In this document: positions 25,993 to 35,569 of the stretch, one piece after another | Layout: the number at the start of each line of letters is the position of its first letter | How positions within the stretch are numbered: position 1 is the stretch's first letter | Assembly (NCBI GenBank): GCA_025361445.1 | Contig: JANYLP010000074.1 | Span: 1-36,206, forward strand | Source of the DNA: Coriobacteriia bacterium | GTDB taxonomy: Bacteria; Actinomycetota; Coriobacteriia; Anaerosomatales; PALSA-660 | Direction: 5' to 3' | DNA: 36,206 nucleotides | Program-made: the position numbers and the translations under genes | Notes under the pieces: generated by a model | Told to the model about the DNA's origin: nothing | Databases searched by the model: none | What the model saw: only the letters and a program-made list of their open reading frames with translations

Positions 25993-27026
25993 AGATGGCC
26001 TCCGGTCGCGGCGGGGATGGCCGCAAGGAAGCGGTCGACGTCCTCGTCAGTCGTGTCCCATGAACATACCCAGCGCACGACGGTGTCTTCGCCGCGCACT
26101 TCCCAATCGTAGAAGTCGGCGACCGCCTGGAGCGCGGATACCGCCGTTGTCGGAAGGAGAGCGAAGACCTCGTTGGCCTGCGCCGGCCACACGAGCTCGA
26201 TGTCCGCTGCGGCCGCTCCGATCGCGAGACGCGCGGCTTTCGCGTTGGCGCTGGCCGCGCACTCGTGCCAGACGCTCGAGCCGTAGACAGCGGCGAACTG
26301 GGCGCCGATGTAGCGCATCTTGCTGGCGAGCTGCGCGCCGCTCTTGCGCTCGTACTTGAAGCGGTCGGCGAGCCCCGGGGTCAGGAAGCACACGGCCTCG
26401 CCGAACAGCAGGCCGTTCTTGGTGCCGCCGAACGACAGGATGTCGACGCCCGCGTCGGTCGTGAACGCGCTGATCGGCAGATCAAGCGCTACGGCGGCGT
26501 TCGCGAGTCGGGCGCCGTCCATGTGCAGGTACATCCCGTTGGCGTGCGCGAGGTCGGCCAGCGCCCGGACCTGCTTCGGCCCGTAGACCTTGCCGGTCTC
26601 TGTGACCTGCGAGATCGAGATGACCCGGGGCTGCGTGTGATGTTCCACGCCGCGCGCCGCCAAGAGCGGTTCGATGTCCCCAGGGCGAAGCTTGCCGTCC
26701 GCGGTGGGAACGGTGAGCACCTTGCACCCGGTGAGGCGCTCGGGGGCGCCGCACTCGTCGGTGGCGATGTGCGCGCTCGCCGCGGTGACGACGCAGTCGC
26801 CCGGCCGGAGCACCTCGGACAGGCCGGTACAGTTCGCGCCGGTCCCGTTGAACACGAAGAAGACGTCGGCGTCCGCACCTACGTGGGTGCGCACCGCGCG
26901 GACACCGCGTGCCGTCCACGGGTCGTCACCGTATGCGTGGAAGTGCCCCTCGTTGGCCTCGGCGATCGCGATGAGCGCGGTCGGATGGGCGCCGGAGTTG
27001 TTGTCTGATGCGAAGGTCCTGCTCAA
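25989..27026 (-). CDS. ltaE: Threonine aldolase-type PLP enzyme (low-specificity L-threonine aldolase family)
   Basis: Fold-type I PLP enzyme that would cleave L-threonine or L-allo-threonine to glycine and acetaldehyde. The 345-residue protein begins RTFASDNNSGAHPTAL, has a VFNGTGANCTGL cofactor-phosphate region and ASAHIATDECGAPE. It also has ISISQVTETGKVYGPKQVRAL, HMDGARLANAAVAL with the PLP aspartate, and SFGGTKNG with the Schiff-base lysine. It starts at TTG (27024-27026) with AGGGG six nt upstream. Stereospecificity cannot be read, and a related beta-eliminating lyase is possible. It precedes and overlaps the helicase gene; no functional link is obvious. Confidence 0.9.
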   Translation of the reverse strand: MSRTFASDNNSGAHPTALIAIAEANEGHFHAYGDDPWTARGVRAVRTHVGADADVFFVFNGTGANCTGLSEVLRPGDCVVTAASAHIATDECGAPERLTGCKVLTVPTADGKLRPGDIEPLLAARGVEHHTQPRVISISQVTETGKVYGPKQVRALADLAHANGMYLHMDGARLANAAVALDLPISAFTTDAGVDILSFGGTKNGLLFGEAVCFLTPGLADRFKYERKSGAQLASKMRYIGAQFAAVYGSSVWHECAASANAKAARLAIGAAAADIELVWPAQANEVFALLPTTAVSALQAVADFYDWEVRGEDTVVRWVCSWDTTDEDVDRFLAAIPAATGGHL

Positions 27027-27112
27027 GAAAGCCCCTGGCTACTGGTGATGCTCGCGTCGTTTTCGCTCGTCAGTCTACCGCACGGGCGCTACAGGCCCTC
27101 CCGGGCACCCGC

Positions 27113-29548
27113 CTACTCGTAGGAGATGGCATCCCGGACCGAGACCTGCGACGCGTTGAACGCCGGGATCAGCGAGGCCACCGCCGAGATCGCGGCGACG
27201 ACGACGAGCCAGCCGGCGACCGCTTCCCACGAGAACGTGTACGTGAGTGGGATGCCGATCGCGCCCTCGAGGACCCAGACGAGCCCCAGGCTCATCGGCC
27301 ACGACAGGATGAGACCACCTGCCCACGACAGCACTCCGATGACCACGCCCTCGGTCACGAAGACCTGGTAGATCGAGCCGTGGCTCGCCCCGATCGCGCG
27401 CATCACGCCGATCTCCCGGGTCGACTCGAGGACGTTGATGATCATCGTCCCGGACAGTCCGATGACGCCCACGGTGGCAAGGATGACCGCCATGATGATG
27501 AGGAACGTGACCAGGATACCCAGCTGGTTGGCGAAGCTCTCGGACATGCGCGCCTGGCCCAGGACATCGATGACCACAAGCCCGGCGTCCGTGAAGGTGC
27601 GATCGAGCCGATCGGCTGTCATGTCCTGCGCGGCGATGGAATGGTCGCCGGTCCGGACCAGCAAGCGGGTTATCGAACCCTGAAGCCCGAGGAGACGCTC
27701 TGTGTAGGCGCGGTTGGAGAAGAACACCGGTCCCATCATCTGTCCGCGGACGACGCCGATGACGCGAAAGTCGTAGTCCTTGCCGCGGATCTTGAGGCTC
27801 ACCGCGTCACCGATCGCCAGGTGCTCGGCGTTGACGACGTCGGTGTTGACGACGACCCCGTTCGTGTCGGCATCCGTCAGCCATCGACCGCCCACGAGGA
27901 ACGGCGTGATGAACGAGGTGTTCGGCGGCAGGGCGATCATCCCGAGCCGGGTGTTCTCGGTGCCGTCGCCGCGCCTCAGCGTCGCCGGCGATGCGAGCCA
28001 ACCCTCACTGCTCTTCACGTCCGAGACCTTGAGAGCATCCCGCTCGGCGAGTTGCGCGGGCACCGGGCGCGCGAAGTTGACCTCGGCGTCGTAGTTCCAC
28101 CACTTGGAAACGTCGGAAACGGTCGTCAGGATAGACGCGCGCACGCTGCCCACGCTCATGACGACGGCGGAAGCGAGCACGAGGGTCATGAGTGTCATCG
28201 CGAGGCGGCCCTTGCGCAGGAACGTGTTGCGCAGCGACAGTGCGACCGGCCGCGGCAGCCCGCGCAGGCGCCCCAGCAGGCGGTCGATCAGCCCGTGACC
28301 GAAGTGCGTCCCGCTCATGCCGGTGGCGTTCAACGCCGTGACGACGCTGACGCGCGTGCCCTTGCGGATCGGAAGAAGCGCGGCGATGAGCGGCACGAGG
28401 AAACCGACCGCCACCGCGAGCGCGACGGTATAGGCCGGGGGCGTCGCCGCCGCAGGGCCGAAGTCGAGCAGGCCGCCGGCGAAGTTCGCGAACCAGGATG
28501 CCCACCACGCCCCGATCGGCAGGCCGACGAGCACAGCGAGAAGGCCGTAGATCGCCACGAGCGAGAGGAACAGCGCCCCGATCTGCACGCGCTTGCCGCC
28601 GATCGCCTTCATGATCCCGACCTGCCGCATCTGCTGCGTCAGCAGGGCCGAGACGGTGTTCACCACCAGGAACCCGGACAGCGCTAGCGCCATCACGCCG
28701 AGGACCAGGAGCAGGATCGAGACCGCCTTGAAGATGTCGCCGAGCCTGTGGCTGCCGGGTTCGGGCACGGTCGTGTTCAGCGTCCGGACGCCTGCCGGGG
28801 CGATCACGTCGTCGCGGACGCGCGAGACGATCCTGTTGGCCTCGGCGCGCGTGAGCCCGGGCTTCTCGATCTTGATGAGCAGCTGGTCCATCCCGGCGTC
28901 GACCCCGAGGTCGGCCATGGTCTCAAGCGTCACGTAGCCCGTGATCTGGCCGACGAACATCGCCGGGAACGAGTTGATGTCGTGCACGAACCCGGTGATG
29001 CGAAGTAGCTTCTTGTCTCCCGATGCGGTCTCCACCGTCATGAAGTCGCCGGGGCGGAGCGCGGAGACCTGGGTGTCCGACGTCTCCAGTACGATCTCGC
29101 CCCGGGCGGGCGGCCACGGCGTACTCCCCTGGGGGGCAGCCACGTCGATGCGCGACGCCGCCCAGTCCTTTGCGGCGATGAGAGTGATCGACGTCTGGCG
29201 CTGCGCCACCGCGACCTGCACGGGAGGATCGACCTGTCCGGTGACGTCGCCGGGCCGGTACCGCAGGCTCACGGTGCGACGGCCTTCGGCGTCCGCAACG
29301 CCATCGGCCCGTGCGACACGGTCGACGAGCATCTGATCGAACCCGGTCGTCACCAGCACAGCCGTGGATGGGTTGGACTTCGGGAAGTTGGTCTCGAACG
29401 CCTCGATCAGTATCCCGCGGCCACCCATGACCACGAGGATCGCGAAGATGCCCACGGCTATGGAGAGCACCACGAGAATCGTGCGCAGCTTGTGAGCCAC
29501 GAGGTCGCGCGCGACCTTGCGCCAGCGGGGCGGCAGGACCACCGTCAC
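27113..29548 (-). CDS. MacB/FtsX-type ABC transporter permease
   Basis: 811-residue permease with two FtsX-type modules. An N-terminal helix ([20 protein letters not shown]) precedes an extracytoplasmic MacB periplasmic-core-like domain (about residues 45-270). Three helices with [20 protein letters not shown] and the FtsX motif [19 protein letters not shown] follow. The second module starts at about residue 440 ([20 protein letters not shown]). It has another large outside domain and ends with [21 protein letters not shown] and final helices near the C-terminus. The GTG start overlaps the ATPase stop by 4 nt, so both are made together. Such pairs act in lipoprotein or peptide export or mechanotransmission; the substrate is unknown. 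Confidence 0.93.
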   Translation of the reverse strand: MTVVLPPRWRKVARDLVAHKLRTILVVLSIAVGIFAILVVMGGRGILIEAFETNFPKSNPSTAVLVTTGFDQMLVDRVARADGVADAEGRRTVSLRYRPGDVTGQVDPPVQVAVAQRQTSITLIAAKDWAASRIDVAAPQGSTPWPPARGEIVLETSDTQVSALRPGDFMTVETASGDKKLLRITGFVHDINSFPAMFVGQITGYVTLETMADLGVDAGMDQLLIKIEKPGLTRAEANRIVSRVRDDVIAPAGVRTLNTTVPEPGSHRLGDIFKAVSILLLVLGVMALALSGFLVVNTVSALLTQQMRQVGIMKAIGGKRVQIGALFLSLVAIYGLLAVLVGLPIGAWWASWFANFAGGLLDFGPAAATPPAYTVALAVAVGFLVPLIAALLPIRKGTRVSVVTALNATGMSGTHFGHGLIDRLLGRLRGLPRPVALSLRNTFLRKGRLAMTLMTLVLASAVVMSVGSVRASILTTVSDVSKWWNYDAEVNFARPVPAQLAERDALKVSDVKSSEGWLASPATLRRGDGTENTRLGMIALPPNTSFITPFLVGGRWLTDADTNGVVVNTDVVNAEHLAIGDAVSLKIRGKDYDFRVIGVVRGQMMGPVFFSNRAYTERLLGLQGSITRLLVRTGDHSIAAQDMTADRLDRTFTDAGLVVIDVLGQARMSESFANQLGILVTFLIIMAVILATVGVIGLSGTMIINVLESTREIGVMRAIGASHGSIYQVFVTEGVVIGVLSWAGGLILSWPMSLGLVWVLEGAIGIPLTYTFSWEAVAGWLVVVAAISAVASLIPAFNASQVSVRDAISYE

Positions 29549-30255
29549 GGCCGCCGGATGTCGTCGACGATCTCGCCGTCGTGAACATGCAGCGCGCGGG
29601 CGACGCGAGACGCGATGTCGTTGTCGTGAGTGACCATGACGATGGTCTTCCCCGCGGCCACCAGCTTCTCGAACAGCACGAAGACGGCCTCGGCGGTGAC
29701 GGAGTCGAGGTTGCCGGTCGGTTCGTCCGCCGCGAGTATGGGCGGGTCGTTCGCGAGCGCACGGGCGATCGCGACGCGCTGCTGCTGACCGCCGGACAGC
29801 GCCGCCGGCAGTTTGTGCGCCTGGTCCGCCATCTCGACTTGCTCGAGCAGGCTCATGGCGAAGGACTCGCGCTCACGCGGAAGGTGCACGCTGCAGAAGT
29901 CCATCGGCAGCATCACGTTTTCCACGACCGTCAGCGTCGGCAACAGTTGGAAGAACTGGAAGACGACGCCGATCGTGCGGCCCCGCCACACCGCGAGCTT
30001 GTTCTCGGAGAGCGCGTGCACCGGTGTGCCGGAAATGAGCACTTCGCCGGACGTGGGCCGGTCGATGCCGGTGATCATGTTGATGAGCGTGGTCTTGCCC
30101 GATCCGGACTTGCCGATGAGCCCGACGAACTCGCCCGGCTCGACCGTCAGATCGACTCCCCGAAGCGCGGTGAACGGGACCTCGCCGCTGTCGTAGGTCT
30201 TCACGACCTGCGTGAGGCGAATGAGCGAGTGATTCGAGCCTGATGCCGAAGCCGT
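29545..30255 (-). CDS. MacB/LolD-type ABC transporter ATPase
   Basis: 236-residue ATPase partner of the downstream permease. Walker A GKSGSGKT is at residues 49-56, Q-loop [17 protein letters not shown] near 99-115, signature LSGGQQQR at 154-161, Walker [14 protein letters not shown] at 174-186 and the H-loop in [10 protein letters not shown]. The short VENVMLPM block and the ADEPTGNLD form are typical of the MacB/LolD/FtsE group. Start taken as GTG at 30253-30255 with CGGAG upstream; an earlier in-frame start at 30300 would add 15 residues without family similarity. The MFS gene is divergent. Confidence 0.95.
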   Translation of the reverse strand, partial: TASASGSNHSLIRLTQVVKTYDSGEVPFTALRGVDLTVEPGEFVGLIGKSGSGKTTLINMITGIDRPTSGEVLISGTPVHALSENKLAVWRGRTIGVVFQFFQLLPTLTVVENVMLPMDFCSVHLPRERESFAMSLLEQVEMADQAHKLPAALSGGQQQRVAIARALANDPPILAADEPTGNLDSVTAEAVFVLFEKLVAAGKTIVMVTHDNDIASRVARALHVHDGEIVDDIRRP

Positions 30256-30322
30256 CACAAGAACTCCGATTCCGGTCGGGGTGCGGTGGGATGCGGGCAA
30301 CGGTCGGTGTGCCCTTCCCGAC

Positions 30323-30362
30323 AGGATACGGCACGGCGCGAGGGGGCGGCGACAGGTATCCT
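30323..30362. promoter_or_regulatory. Inverted repeat in ABC/MFS divergent promoter region
   Basis: AGGATAC (30323-30329) and GTATCCT (30356-30362) form perfect 7-bp arms 26 bp apart. Each outward arm contains TATCCT, a possible -10 for the ABC operon (minus) and the MFS gene (plus). No good -35 boxes are visible. Confidence 0.3.
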
Positions 30363-30395
30363 TTCTCGGACCAGCCCCACCGTCCCGGGAGACCC

Positions 30396-31610
30396 GTGAC
30401 GGACCGACGCCTGATCATCATCTTCTGCATCGTGCTGGTCGACATGGTCAGCTTCGGGCTGCTCATCCCGCTCATGCCCAGCTACGCCGCCCGCTTCGGC
30501 GCCAGTCCGTTCGTCGCCGGACTCATCCTGTCGGTGTACCCGCTCATGCAGGTGATCGCCGCCCCGATACTCGGGCGCATGTCCGACGTGTTCGGACGCA
30601 AACCGATCCTGCTGCTCAGCATCGGAGGCACCGTCGCGGCGCTGCTGGTGCTCGGCTTCGCCAACGCGCTGTGGATGCTGGTGGCGAGCCGGATGCTCGA
30701 CGGGATCACCGGCGGCAACATCTCCGTCGCCCAGGCCTACATCAGCGATATCACCAGCATCGAGGACCGCGGCAAAGCGTTCGGGCTCATCGGAGCGGCG
30801 TTCGGCCTGGGGTTCATCATCGGCCCGGTGACCGGCGGCCTCCTGATCGGCTATGGAGCGCAGATACCGCCGTTCTTCGCCGCCGGACTCGCCGCGACCA
30901 ACCTGTTGCTCGTCACCTTCCTGCTGCGCGAGTCGCTCTCCGCGAAGCGCCGGGCCGAGATCGCGGCCACGCCCGCCCACGGCTTCAACCTGCACGAACT
31001 CGCTTCGACCCTGAAGCTGCCACGGGTGGGTCCGCTCATGTCGGTCAGGGTTGTCATCGGACTCACGTTCTCGGTGTTCGAAGGTGGCTTCGGCCTATGG
31101 GCGCTCAACGGCCTCGGCCTCGTCCCGCGAGACATCGGTTTCGTGCTCGCCTACGTCGGAGTGATCTCGGTCGTCATCCAGCTCGGGCTCATCGGGCCGC
31201 TCACGAAGCGCTTCAAGGATCCCCAGCTCATCGTCGGCGCTACGGCCTTGGCGGCGGTCAGCCTCGCCGCATGGGGCCTCTCGCCGAACATCTGGACGCT
31301 GCTGGCGCTCATGCCGTTCCTGTCGCTCGGCATGGCGGTGAGCAACACGGTGGTGGGCAGTGCGCTGACCAAGGCGGTCCATCCGGACGAGGTCGGAGGC
31401 ATAATCGGACTGTCGACGTCGGTGGGAGCGCTGACGCGCATCCCCGCTTCGGCGATCGCCGGCGCGCTGCTGTCGGTCGGTGTATGGGCACCGGGCGTGC
31501 TCGCCGGGCTGGTGACCGCGGCCGCAGTGCCGTTCGCGTATGCGCGACTGATCAAGAGGCCCGATGCGCCGCTGCCGCCAAGGGAGACGGGTGCGGCCGG
31601 CGTTCTGTGA
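30396..31610 (+). CDS. MFS transporter (TetA-like drug/metabolite efflux type)
   Basis: 404-residue major facilitator with about 12 transmembrane helices. It opens [20 protein letters not shown] at a GTG with CGGGAG upstream. The cytoplasmic loop 2-3 motif A is [13 protein letters not shown], and loop 4 has [20 protein letters not shown], as in TetA and related drug:H+ antiporters. ERDRGKAFG-type loop residues ([19 protein letters not shown]) follow. A longer in-frame opening upstream (30243) would overlap the ABC gene start and is polar, so it was rejected. The substrate is unknown. Confidence 0.92.
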   Translation: MTDRRLIIIFCIVLVDMVSFGLLIPLMPSYAARFGASPFVAGLILSVYPLMQVIAAPILGRMSDVFGRKPILLLSIGGTVAALLVLGFANALWMLVASRMLDGITGGNISVAQAYISDITSIEDRGKAFGLIGAAFGLGFIIGPVTGGLLIGYGAQIPPFFAAGLAATNLLLVTFLLRESLSAKRRAEIAATPAHGFNLHELASTLKLPRVGPLMSVRVVIGLTFSVFEGGFGLWALNGLGLVPRDIGFVLAYVGVISVVIQLGLIGPLTKRFKDPQLIVGATALAAVSLAAWGLSPNIWTLLALMPFLSLGMAVSNTVVGSALTKAVHPDEVGGIIGLSTSVGALTRIPASAIAGALLSVGVWAPGVLAGLVTAAAVPFAYARLIKRPDAPLPPRETGAAGVL

Positions 31611-31635
31611 CAGACGTATGAGTGTCGGGTAGTCT
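31607..31635 (+). promoter_or_regulatory. Promoter of the Gfo/Idh/MocA dehydrogenase gene
   Basis: GTGACA (31607-31612), 17 bp, then TAGTCT (31630-31635). The -35 overlaps the last bases of the MFS gene and transcription would start about 25 nt before the GTG start. Confidence 0.5.
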
Positions 31636-31667
31636 CCTGCACAAGACGAACAGATGGGGGGAACCGG

Positions 31668-32720
31668 GTGCCGAACACCACGGTTGCGTTGATCGGATAC
31701 GGGTACTGGGGGCCCAACCTGCTCCGCAACTACATGGAGCTGGCCGGCGCCGAGGTCAAGTGGGTCTGCGACTCGCGCCCCGAGCGTCTCGAGAAGGCCA
31801 TCGCGCGATACCCGTCGATCGTGAGCACTACAGATCTGAAAGTCGTGCTCGGCGATCCCGATGTCGACGCCATTTTGATCGCGACCCCAATCGGAACGCA
31901 CTACGCGGTCGCGATGGAGGCGCTTCACGCCGGGAAGCACGTCTTCGTCGAGAAGCCGATGGCGATGACCGTCGGCGAGTGTGACGAGATGTGTCGCGCG
32001 GCGGAAGAGCGTGGCCTCACCCTGATGGTGGGGCACACCTTCGTCTACAGCCCGCCGGTCCGACTCGTGAAGAGCATCATCGATTCGGGTGAGTTGGGCG
32101 ATGTGCGGTTCATCACCTGCTCGCGCGTGAACCTGGGACTCCACTCCAAGGAGGTCAGCGTCGTGTGGGACCTTGCCCCGCACGATCTGTCGATACTGGC
32201 GTACTGGCTCGGGGAGACTCCCCTGTCCGTCCAGGCGATGGGCCGCAGCTGCATCATTGATGGAATCCCGGACGTCGCGTTCCTGAACGTACGCTACGCG
32301 TCGGGGATCATTGCGGAACTCGAGGTGTCGTGGCTCTCGCCCGTGAAGCTGCGCCGGACAGTGATCGTCGGCAGCAAGAAGATGCTCATGTATGACGACA
32401 CGGAGAGTGTGGAGAAGGTCAAGATCTTCGACCAGGGCGTGGACTACAAGGATCCGGAGACGTTCGGCGAGTTCCAGCTCTCTTACCGCACGGGCGGCAT
32501 CTACAGCCCCCGCGTCGAGAACACGGAGCCGTTGTTCGTGGAGGCGGCGCACTTCATCGACTGCGTCGCGAACGGCACGACACCCCTGACCGATGGCGCG
32601 TCCGGCCGACTTGTCGTGGCCGCGCTCGAGGCGGCTCAGGCATCCCTGGACGCGGGTGCGAAGAACCCGGACGAGCGTCGCGGCCGCGTGGAGCGGCGCC
32701 GGCGGGCTCGCGAGGAGTAG
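31668..32720 (+). CDS. Gfo/Idh/MocA-family sugar dehydrogenase
   Basis: NAD(P)-dependent oxidoreductase of 350 residues. The Rossmann motif GYGYWGPNLLRN is at about residues 10-21, followed by VDAILIATPIGTHYAVAMEALHA-type sequence, the signature EKPMAMTVGECDEM, and VWDLAPHDLSILAYWLG, which supplies the catalytic-site Asp/His. The C-terminal beta-sheet domain ends LEAAQASLDAG, then an Arg-rich tail RRGRVERRRRAREE. GYWGPNLLRN is the subgroup found in nucleotide-sugar pathways, often paired with WbpD/QdtC-type acetyltransferases, and such a gene lies at 35.8 kb. GTG start with ATGGGGGGAA upstream. Substrate inferred as an activated sugar, not proven. Confidence 0.9.
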   Translation: MPNTTVALIGYGYWGPNLLRNYMELAGAEVKWVCDSRPERLEKAIARYPSIVSTTDLKVVLGDPDVDAILIATPIGTHYAVAMEALHAGKHVFVEKPMAMTVGECDEMCRAAEERGLTLMVGHTFVYSPPVRLVKSIIDSGELGDVRFITCSRVNLGLHSKEVSVVWDLAPHDLSILAYWLGETPLSVQAMGRSCIIDGIPDVAFLNVRYASGIIAELEVSWLSPVKLRRTVIVGSKKMLMYDDTESVEKVKIFDQGVDYKDPETFGEFQLSYRTGGIYSPRVENTEPLFVEAAHFIDCVANGTTPLTDGASGRLVVAALEAAQASLDAGAKNPDERRGRVERRRRAREE

Positions 32721-32736
32721 TCGAGCACACACGTTG

Positions 32737-32775
32737 AAAGGCCCGGGTCCGCGCTTCTCGCGGGCCCGGGCCTTT
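32737..32775. terminator. Bidirectional intrinsic terminator
   Basis: AAAGGCCCGGG extends to a 17-bp stem with CGCGGGCCCGGGCCTTT, including one G-U pair, around a 5-nt loop CTTCT. It is flanked by A/T-rich ends (GTTGAAAG, CCTTTGTATT) and lies between two convergent genes (stops at 32720 and 32790). Confidence 0.88.
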
Positions 32776-32789
32776 GTATTCCTGCGGGA

Positions 32790-35435
32790 TTAGCGAACCT
32801 GGATCTGAAGCGTCGAGCTGGATACGCGCACGTGGGTCGCCTTGGTCGCGAGGACGATCCGGTAGGAGTGGGCACCACGCCTCGAGAACCCGACCCTGGC
32901 TGCGTAGCGACCCGCTGAGCTCGTCCTCACGCGCCGGACCGTTCTCCACGCGCCGCGAACCGACCGCTGCAGCAGTACGGTGACCTTGCTCGCAGCGCCG
33001 ACGACCCCGCTCACGACCACGTGGCTCGTCCTGCGGACGATCCTCTTCGAGGAGCGGATCGTCACGCGTGGCTGCACGGTGATGGTGACGGTGGCCGAGA
33101 CGGCACCCGTCTCGACAAGCACCGTGCGGTACTGAGTGCTGACGAGCGGGGTCACGGCGAGCTGAGCAAGGCCGCTCGCGTCGGTCGTCAGTGTTGCCAC
33201 TGTCGACCAGACGCCCGTGCCAGAGTTGAACTTCTCGACCCGCACGATCGTCGCGTAGCCGGGGTTCACAGCGATCGTGAGGGTGCCGGACGCGCCGTAG
33301 TCGAGTGTCGAGGGCGAGCCCTGCAGGTTCGGAGTCGCGATCACGGACGGTACTACCGGCGCGGGCGGGACTGCGGGCTCGACAGGCGGTACTACCGGCG
33401 CGGGCGGGACTACGGGCTCGACCGGCGGTACTACCGGCGCGGGCGGGACTACGGGCTCGACCGGCGGGGCCGTGAGCTCGACCAGATCCATGAGCTGCAG
33501 CGTGCCTCCCGCATTGCGGTACTCGACGCGAACCGTGTTGATGCCGGTGTTGGGAAGCGTGATCTGCGCGGTAGCTGCGTATGCGATCCAGGGACCGAAG
33601 ACGCCGGTGCCGGGATCGATCCGCATCTCGGTCGCCCCGGTGATCGCGGAGGCGATCGAGATGTCAGCGGAGGCGACCTGGTCGGCGCCGGCCGCGGCGA
33701 TCATGGTGCCGGCCGGGACCGGGACGGTGATCGTGAAGCTCGCGGACGTGCGAGCCTCGATGTTGCCGGCCGCGTCGACGGACCAGAACTGGATAGTGTG
33801 CGCGCCGGGGGCCGTGACGTTGATGGTCGTACCAGCGGTCTGCACTCCACCGTCAAGCGTGAAGTAGGTGGCGGTCACGCCGACGTTGTCGGTTGCCGAC
33901 AGCTTGATGATGGCTGAGCTGAGGTAGGTGGCCTTGGCATCGGAGTTCGTGACGGGAGCGGTGGTGTCCGCGGGCGGAAGAACCGGGGCGATCTTCAGAA
34001 GGACGATTCCGTCGCGCGGCTGCAGGGTGACGGAGGTGACGTCCGTGCCGTCGTTGACGCTGGGGGCCTGGGTTCCCTTGATCTTGCGGTAGGTCCCACC
34101 GAGCTGGACGGTGACTGCGCTGGCGGTCGGGTTCACGAGGGCGATGCCGCTGGTGAAGTCACGACGCCACGCGTTCCCGGCCTTGGCCATCGGACCCGTC
34201 GGCTGGCCCAGATACCCGCGGCCCGCTCCGGCGTTGTCGTACTCGTCGAACCAATCAAGCCCGTTCCATGAGTGCTCCCAGGAGGAACGTGCGTAGGAGA
34301 AGGTGCCGTCACTCATGAGGGCGGAGGTAAGACCAAACCGCATCAGCTGGTAGTCGTTGGCGGCGCCGTAGGTCTGGATGAGCGTCAGGTTCGGCAAGGC
34401 GGACTTGCTAGCCCACTCAGCGTAGGACGCGTGTGGAGCGGCGTACGGGCCGACGAACACGATATTCCATGTAGCCAGAGCGATGTTCGTGTAGGGAAAC
34501 TCCTCGAACGCGTTGCCGTTGAGGTTGAAGTTGCGCATGTTGCCGTTGCCGATGAGCGCCCTGGTGCCAGCCATGGCCCGCATCGAGTTGCCGTAGGCGA
34601 TGGCGCCGGCGTTCCAAGCGCTGTTGAGCGCCGCGTAGCCGTCGGTGACCGGCGTGTTCGTGCGCAGAGCATCGATCGAACGGGCCCTCGACGGGTCGAC
34701 CATCCAGGACACGTTGGACGAGAGGACATCGATGAAGAGGCCGTCCCACGGCGCGGCGTTGAGGATGCCCTGCCCGCGACGCGTGTTCCAGTCACCCCAT
34801 GTCTCGAGTCCGTAGCCGACATCCCGCTTCGGGCAGTTGCTCGAGAGGTCCATCGTGATTGTGCCGGGCCAGGCGGTGACGACGGACGCGATGCGCGTCC
34901 CAGCCGCGTGGGTTGCGGGGGGGTTGACCGGGCCGCGAGCTGTGACGGTCAGCACCGATCCGTTGATCGCATCGATGTGCACGAGCTCGTGGTACACGAG
35001 AGCCATCTCGCCGACGGCGAACTTGGTCGGGTCGGCGACGGTGATCGATGTGGTCGAGGCGTTGATCGCGGCAGTGAGCGTGGAGCCGACCTGGGTCAGC
35101 ATCCAGTCGGTCGACACAGTGCGAAGCTCGACGTTCACCGAGTGGTTGTAGTCCGACAGGTAGTAGTTGATATCGGTCGCATCCGTTGTGCCCAGGATGA
35201 TGATGCTCGGATTCGCTGCGCGCAGGGCCGGGATGCGATTCGCGTCGTGGTTCTGCAGCGCAATCCAATCGGCACGTGCAAGACTCGCAGCGGACTGCGT
35301 GCTCGCATCGGCCCACCACACGGCGAGGCGCGGGAACGACGGCACCGTGGCGGCCTTGGCAACCAGCGGTCCGGACACGATGAGGATCAGCGACGCGATC
35401 GCCGCGAACATGACGAAAGCCGACTTCGCCATCAT
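32790..35435 (-). CDS. Secreted GHL15-like putative glycoside hydrolase with Ig-like and Pro-rich repeat domains
   Basis: About 881-residue secreted protein. Signal MMAKSAFVMFAAIASLILIV with cleavage near AKA. Residues about 30-490 resemble hypothetical glycosyl hydrolase family GHL15: PRLAVWWADAS, IIILGTTDATDIN, DGLFIDVLSSN, NGNAFEEFPYTNIALATW and a closing RDGIVLLKI. A small beta insert (ITVADPTKFAVGEMALVYH, then VLTVTARGPVNPP) interrupts the barrel. Later come a TDNVGVTATYFTLDGG / HTIQFWSVDAAGNIE Ig-like domain, a PVEPVVPPAPVVP linker, and two C-terminal Ig-like domains, the last very Arg/Ser-rich. Starts at GTG 35474 or TTG 35531 are possible. Its leader carries a c-di-GMP riboswitch. The glycan target is unknown. 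Confidence 0.82.
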   Translation of the reverse strand: MMAKSAFVMFAAIASLILIVSGPLVAKAATVPSFPRLAVWWADASTQSAASLARADWIALQNHDANRIPALRAANPSIIILGTTDATDINYYLSDYNHSVNVELRTVSTDWMLTQVGSTLTAAINASTTSITVADPTKFAVGEMALVYHELVHIDAINGSVLTVTARGPVNPPATHAAGTRIASVVTAWPGTITMDLSSNCPKRDVGYGLETWGDWNTRRGQGILNAAPWDGLFIDVLSSNVSWMVDPSRARSIDALRTNTPVTDGYAALNSAWNAGAIAYGNSMRAMAGTRALIGNGNMRNFNLNGNAFEEFPYTNIALATWNIVFVGPYAAPHASYAEWASKSALPNLTLIQTYGAANDYQLMRFGLTSALMSDGTFSYARSSWEHSWNGLDWFDEYDNAGAGRGYLGQPTGPMAKAGNAWRRDFTSGIALVNPTASAVTVQLGGTYRKIKGTQAPSVNDGTDVTSVTLQPRDGIVLLKIAPVLPPADTTAPVTNSDAKATYLSSAIIKLSATDNVGVTATYFTLDGGVQTAGTTINVTAPGAHTIQFWSVDAAGNIEARTSASFTITVPVPAGTMIAAAGADQVASADISIASAITGATEMRIDPGTGVFGPWIAYAATAQITLPNTGINTVRVEYRNAGGTLQLMDLVELTAPPVEPVVPPAPVVPPVEPVVPPAPVVPPVEPAVPPAPVVPSVIATPNLQGSPSTLDYGASGTLTIAVNPGYATIVRVEKFNSGTGVWSTVATLTTDASGLAQLAVTPLVSTQYRTVLVETGAVSATVTITVQPRVTIRSSKRIVRRTSHVVVSGVVGAASKVTVLLQRSVRGAWRTVRRVRTSSAGRYAARVGFSRRGAHSYRIVLATKATHVRVSSSTLQIQVR
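33349..33465. repeat. Three tandem 39-bp repeats encoding a PVEPVVPPAPVVP linker
   Basis: Three head-to-tail 39-bp units (33349-33387, 33388-33426, 33427-33465), nearly identical, encode 13-residue Pro/Val/Glu units in the linker of the GHL15-like protein. Units 2 and 3 are identical; unit 1 differs at two positions (GCGGG and ACA). Such repeats may change copy number by slippage. Confidence 0.93.
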
Positions 35436-35506
35436 TCCCGGCTTGTCGGTGTGTGCGGTGGTGGTGTGGTACACGGTGCTCGCCTCGCAGGCTCTACGAG
35501 ACGCAG

Positions 35507-35552
35507 CGGACCCGATCTCCTCTGCTAACAAGCCGAGAGGGAATCGGGTCCG
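35507..35552 (-). promoter_or_regulatory. Expression-platform hairpin downstream of c-di-GMP riboswitch
   Basis: On the transcribed strand CGGACCCGAT pairs perfectly with ATCGGGTCCG, and inside it CCTCT pairs with AGAGG around a 12-nt loop. It lies 17 nt after the aptamer and 70 nt before the chosen start. There is no U-tract, so it could be a Rho-linked or pause structure, or act on translation, and not a standard intrinsic terminator. Confidence 0.55.
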
Positions 35553-35569
35553 AGTTCAGAGCCCGCTTT

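Noticed and set aside
27008-28687. Long plus-strand frame opposite the ABC permease
   Set aside because: His/Arg/Asp-rich antisense shadow of the FtsX-type permease; no domain seen.
33349-33465. Repeat array that could suggest CRISPR
   Set aside because: Units are contiguous with no spacers and encode an in-frame Pro-rich linker.
35475-35531. TTG at 35531 as the true start of the GHL15-like protein
   Set aside because: It lies in the loop of the expression-platform hairpin and would put about 30 residues before the signal peptide; a later start fits better. Not fully excluded.
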